This document shows, in pieces, positions 59,492 through 64,000 of a stretch of 64,000 nucleotides of DNA. The position numbers were made by a program, and so were the translations under genes. This stretch comes from Symsagittifera roscoffensis (Eukaryota > Xenacoelomorpha > Acoela > Convolutidae). The stretch lies in the NCBI RefSeq assembly GCF_963678635.1, contig NC_087066.1, positions 66,253,277 through 66,317,276 on the forward strand, written 5' to 3'. Within the stretch, counting starts at the first letter, position 1. Every line of letters begins with the position of its first letter. The notes under the pieces are model-generated. The model made no database searches, had not been told where the DNA came from, and was given only the letters and a program-made list of their open reading frames with translations.

Positions 59492-59938
59492 ATTGTGGCC
59501 CGTTTTGGGTGCCTGTAATGTAGGGTTGTTTGAGTATTTAAGCAGGTTAAGCTAATTTGCGCTCAATCCGGAAGGTCCTTGGGAAGAGAGCGGAAGACTG
59601 ATCCGGCAAGCAGTGCAAGGAGCAACAGGAAGGGTCTCAAGGATAAGAACAATCGACTGTTGGGTATCTTTAACAAGTTTTGTATCTCTTTTGGTACAGA
59701 AATTAGGATATCAATCTGTGGGGGCTCGACAGTGACTGCACTGTAGTGACCCTTCACCGGTTTGCAAATTTCTGAGCTAGGCACCGTAATTCGTATGTTG
59801 GACTGACGCGGAGAGGTATAATATTAAATTTATTACTGTTTATACTGCTTGTATTATTACTCCCATATCGTTTTTCAGTGAAACAATCCGAAAACAGGCC
59901 GGTTTTTAGGGTCAAAATAGTGATATTTTGATCCCCCA
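59492..59938 (+). pseudogene. repeat-borne open frame copy, broken
   Basis: Shares the two lesions of U10/U11. Confidence 0.4.
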
Positions 59939-60892
59939 CAAATCGTGACTTTTGAGATATCGATATTTTTTGAAACAAAAAAAGCGCTAATTTAGTGGGT
60001 TACATCTTAACTGCAGTTTTATAACTAGTAGAACCGGTTAAGTTCAGTTCGGACGTGGTTGGAACTAATTGGGTGACGAAATCCGAATTTTCGTGATTTT
60101 TGAAAAAGCGCAACTCCATAAAATAAGAATATTTTTCAAAATTTTTAAGTAAGGGCCAACAACCTTCCTGGCCCCAATGAAATCGAGTTGAACATGTTTG
60201 ATTTACTGGATTCATCAATGCAGAGGGGTTCAAATACCATTAATTTTGGCAAATTTTTACTGCTGAAATGTTTTAGACCGGGTTTTTTCGCATTGATACA
60301 GAAGAGTATAGGCCTTCTGAGCTCGGATCAATATTTTTAAATTCAACCAGATAAGAATTGCGAAAAAAAAAATTAGGCGGAAACTATAAGTTTGAAAATT
60401 TTTCAGTTCGCATAAAAGACGTTATGCTTCATAATTTTAGAAAACCGGGACCAATCCAGTTTATTTTGTTTCCGTTAGAACAGAAATTAGGTTGGCTTAA
60501 ACATAAACTAACTGCTTTTTGAAGAACGAGAGCATTAAAAAAATTTAGATTGTTTTTAGCAAAAAACTACCGATTTCTGAAGGTACACTCTTCAAATTTG
60601 GTAAAAATTTTTTTAAACATACCTTAGACCCCTTCCAAACGGTAATAATGGTTATATAAGGCCTTCCTACGCTGTTCTTGACAATAATCAAGGTATAAGG
60701 AACCTAGAAAACGACACTCGAGTCGAAACAGGCTTGTTGTAAGACTTCCACAGTTAAGGAAAGTTGTTAAATAAGCGGCCTAGCTTCAATTCGGAGGGGT
60801 CTAGGGCCAGAACAAACCCTTCCTAGTTTGTTGATTTCGCTTAATAGGCTCTAAGATCGTATCCGGAAGGGTCTCAAGTATTGCTTATACCG

Positions 60893-61680
60893 ATTCGGAG
60901 GGGTCCTGTTTTTGCCAATCGGTTTAGGGTCAAATTTTGCCAATCCGAGGGGTCCCAATTCGGACGGGTCCTGTTCTTGCCAATCCGGAAGGGTCATTAT
61001 TTGCCAATCTGGAGGGGTCCAAACTCGGAGGATCCTGTTTTTACCAATCCGTAAGGGTCAAATTTTGCCAATCCGGAGGGGTCCCATTTCGGAGGGGTCC
61101 TGTTTTTGCCAATCCAAAAGGGTCATCTTTTGCCAATCCGGAGGGGTCCCAATTCGAAGGGGTCCTGTCTGTGCAAGTCCGGAAGAGTCATGTTTTGCCA
61201 ATCCGGAGGGGTTCCATTTCGGAGGGGTCCTATTTTTGGCAATCCGGAAGGGTCATATTTTGCCAATCTGGAGTGGTCCAAACTCGGAGGGGTCCTCTTT
61301 TTACCAATACGTAAGGGTCAAATTTTGCCAATCCGGAGGGGTCCCAATTCGGAGGGGTCCTGTTTTTGCCAATCCAAAAGGGTCATCTTTTGCCAATCCG
61401 GAGGGGTCCCAATTCGAAGGGGTCCTGTCTGTGCCAGTCCGGAAGAGTCATGTTTTGCCAATCTGGAGGGGTCCAAATTCGGAGAGGTGCTGTTTTTACC
61501 AATCCGTTAGGGTCATTTTTTGCCAATCCGGAGGGGTCCTGTTTTTTGTCAGTCCAGAAGGGTCATATTTTACCAATCTGGAGGGGTTCCAATTCGGAGG
61601 GATTCTGTTTTTGCCAAGCCCGAGGGGTCTTAATTCGGAGAGATCCTAATTTTTATCAATTAGGAGGGGTCCTAAGAATT
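60893..61680 (+). repeat. minisatellite block M16 (longest, about 790 bp)
   Basis: About 12 periods with the clearest 65-bp unit. A 245-codon frame (60,912-61,649, TTG start) and two others stay open because 65 is not a multiple of three, so each frame cycles through the same three peptides (RGPVFANPEG, GGVPIRR, EGSCFCQSGR types). Inside it a ~260-bp segment is itself doubled (about 61,062-61,310 and 61,318-61,560). Confidence 0.93.
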
Positions 61681-62262
61681 TTTTTTACGAACGCAATCGT
61701 TGAGATCCTAACAGGTGGGGAGAAGAAAGTAAGATACAAAGAAAATAGCATTAAGATTTTAAGGAAAAAGCAGACCAAGAAAAACAAGTACCAGTGACTG
61801 CACTGGTAACATGCCTTTAAGTAAAAATTGAAAAGACCATAGTGAAATAAAAACAGGTCCAAACCTGGAGATTCGCGACTCTAGGTCTATTTGAAAACAG
61901 AAGTCGACTCTGATTTATTTGGATTAAAATCCAAATTTTTTTTGGAAGAGTGGTTGCCTTGATAATTTTAGTAGGTCTAGCGCGGTCATGCCGAAGGCAG
62001 ATAGGTAACACAGAACTCGGTATGTGAAATAGTCGCCCCCTTGAGAAGAAAGCTGCCTTCAAGTTTTGTCGGTTTAGTGCCGCACTAAACAGGGGAAGCT
62101 CTTTCGACTATTAAATTGCGACAGAACAAGTGCTTTACACGTACATTTATTTCAAATTTTTTTTCTTTCTTTTAATTTGGTTTTAAATCCTCATTAACTG
62201 TTCTCGATTGGGTAGTGACTAGACTATTTTTAATAATATTGATAGCATCAGTCTGTGCTAGC
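61681..62262 (+). mobile_element. ~700-bp block of the long A/B element, only right-hand copy
   Basis: Contains CCAGTGACTGCACTGG (61,792-61,807, a near-perfect palindrome) and the sequence GTGCCGCACTAAACAGGG shared with the A copies. It ends at GCTAGC near 62,257, the same point where the 12,435 fragment starts. No gene visible; the minus frame at 61,817-62,062 is not conserved in the A copies. Confidence 0.75.
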
Positions 62263-62627
62263 TTTATTTCCAATAACCAATAATCATATGAAAATAAAAA
62301 AAGTTTCATATCCTAGCTTTGTTTTCCGTCGGTGTGTACTTCCGGGCGAATGCTACATATATAATTTTATGGCGCTGCTGAGTGTTATCCTTTTACATCA
62401 TGATCGGCAGGTCCATTAACAAGCACTCCGCGCCAAGCGGAATCTATAAAAAAGACCCTTAACACAGGGCGGGAAGGATGGTTTGCAACTCGGAAGCCTT
62501 CCGGATTCCCGGATTTAGTTTTTAACCTATTTCAGACCAAAAATTTACGTATCGTGAAGGGTGGGGCGATCGGCCCTCCCTTCGTTCCCTGAGCGGTGTA
62601 TGACCAAAAACACTTAAAGATATGCAA
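62263..62627 (+). mobile_element. A/B partial core and subrepeat start
   Basis: After about 45 bp of unplaced AT-rich sequence, the core resumes mid-way (CCTAGCTTTGTTTTCCGTCG at 62,312) and runs to the start of a subrepeat. It is then cut at GATATGCAATCACGATTGTG (about 62,627), where an earlier phase of the unit begins again. Confidence 0.8.
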
Positions 62628-64000
62628 TCACGATTGTGCAGAATTCGGATGGGTATTTGGAGGATTTTACTACCCCTCCCGAGTGACGATAAGACTTCTC
62701 TTCATCCGGATTCAAGAACCCCGAATGGTCTCGGGAAGCAACTGAAATTGTTTTTTTTAAGCAACGTTTGACTTCCTGGCATGTCCTGAGTTGAATTTAT
62801 TCAACACCGAATTCAATTTCAGAGTATAAGAAGCTAGGAGTTGAGGAAAAGGGTTGATCCATCTCCGATGGAAATGTTAATTTTTATCCACTGAAGAAAA
62901 ACAATATTCATTTGATAACTAAGAAGTAGCCGTGTTTTCAGGAGTGACGTCGTGGTCTGGAATACTGAGACCCAGCCATGAGCTCACTATTTTTGCATGT
63001 AACTAAGTTACCTTGCGTGACCTGGCCGAGGCCTTAAATAGTAATAGCTTTGTCGACTCGATGTTAATGGACCACACATTGAATTGGTAGAGACGGTTAA
63101 AAGCATTTGAAGCTGTGTTTAGACGCTAGCCATTTGTTTCATATCCTAGCTTTGTTTTCCGTCGGTGTGTACTTCCAGGCGAATGCTACATATATAATTT
63201 TATGGCGCTGCTGGGTGTTATCCTTTTACATCATGATCGGCAGATCCATTAACAAGCACTCGGCGCCGAGCGGAATCTGTAAATAAGACCCTTAACACAG
63301 GGCGGAAAGTGTGGTTTGCAACTCGGAAGCCTTCCGGATTCCCGGATTTAGTTTTTAACCTATTTCAGACCAAAAATTCACGTATCATGAAGGGTGGGGC
63401 AATCGGCCCTCCCTTCGTTCCCTGAGCGCTGTATGACCTAAAAAAACTTAAAGATATGCAAGAAACCAAACAAAAAGTAGTATAGTACCTAAGAAAAAAC
63501 CAAAAACACAAAAAAAATAACCGAAAAAATCAAACATAAGTTTGGTAGAAATCATCTCACCAGACGAGTTGTGATCCGACCCTCCCGTTTCTTGTTGTTT
63601 GATAGATCTTTGTTAAAGGTATTTATATCAAGCAAGGTCGTTACGATCGAAATTGTGGTCCGTTTCGGGTGCCTGTAATGTAGGGTTGTTTGAGTATTTA
63701 AGCATGTTAAAGCTAATTTGCGCTCAATTCGGAAGGTCCTTGGGAAGAGAGCGGAAGACTGATCCGGCAAGCAGTGCAAGGATCAACAGGAAGGGTCTCA
63801 AGGACAACAACAATCGACTGTTGGATATCTTTAACAAGTTTTGTATCCCTTTTGGTACAGAAATTAGGATATCAATCTGTGAGGGGCGCGACAGTGACTG
63901 CACTGTAGTGACCCTTCACCGATTTGCAAATTTCCGAGCTAGGCACCTTAATTCGTATGTTGAATTGACCCGGAGAGGTATAATACTAATAGCATTACTG
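62628..64000 (+). mobile_element. A/B satellite unit U13 (cut by window end)
   Basis: Late tail 62,628-62,850, core to 63,365, one subrepeat (63,370-63,620), then the ORF region to the window edge. Confidence 0.85.
63654..64000 (+). other. repeat-borne open frame copy, continues past window
   Basis: Frame from TTG TGG at about 63,654 is open to the edge. A local change gives ICEGRDSD in place of ICGGLDSD near 63,885 without breaking the frame. Confidence 0.25.

Larger units (their letters stand above)
58063..62280 (+). mobile_element. A/B satellite unit U12, keeps the ~700-bp block
   Basis: Tail and core 58,063-58,925, subrepeats 58,925-59,470, broken ORF region 59,492-59,938, spacer to 60,885, the longest minisatellite (60,893-61,680), then 61,680-62,262, which is the reverse complement of 490-950 of A1 and 12,435-12,690. 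It is the one right-hand unit that links the deleted satellite form to the long form on the left. Confidence 0.85.

Noticed and set aside
60912-61797. Long overlapping ORFs (up to 245 codons) with repeated Cys, Gly and Pro residues
   Set aside because: They are the 65-bp minisatellite read in different frames. Starts are TTG, and all frames on the plus strand and some on the minus are open alike.

Overview
The window looks like repeat-rich heterochromatin from an animal genome, probably an invertebrate. It is AT-rich, carries CR1/Jockey-type non-LTR retrotransposon remains and trinucleotide microsatellites, and has nematode- or insect-like short splice signals. There is no operon structure, tRNA, rRNA or CRISPR array, and I found no intact host gene. 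The species cannot be told from the sequence.

Left part (1-12,700): two copies of a long repeat element ('family A/B') lie on the minus strand (1-2,625 and 2,626-5,978). Two fold-back versions follow, in which a minus-strand arm runs into a plus-strand arm (about 5,800-7,340 and 8,735-10,280). Each fold-back is followed by an unknown block ('R2') and a short TAG microsatellite. At 11,467-12,434 there is a short retroelement-like unit with an 88-bp dimer at its 5' end, a basic ORF with one stop, and an (ACT)n-type 3' tail.

Middle (12,700-19,500): R2 continues into a tandem array of five units of about 1 kb (13,312-18,265). Each unit joins R2 sequence, a TAG microsatellite and the 3' end of a non-LTR retrotransposon. 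The last unit runs directly into the reverse-transcriptase pseudogene it came from (18,118-18,890, minus strand), which is followed by a 184-bp dimer.

Right part (19,500-64,000): the same A/B family lies on the plus strand as a degenerate satellite with 14 anchor copies spaced about 2.0-4.2 kb. Each unit is assembled from a core, 1-5 copies of a ~280-bp subrepeat, a region with a 142-147-codon open frame, an AT-rich spacer, a ~65-bp-period minisatellite and a tail. Most units lack a ~700-bp block that is kept in the left copies and in one right copy (61,680-62,270). Near-identical 3,118-bp and ~3.7-kb duplications, a nested 579-bp duplication, and a 21.35-kb-offset higher-order repeat show repeated recent amplification.

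Nearly all long open frames are by-products of repeats. The only firm protein-family assignment is the decayed reverse transcriptase.
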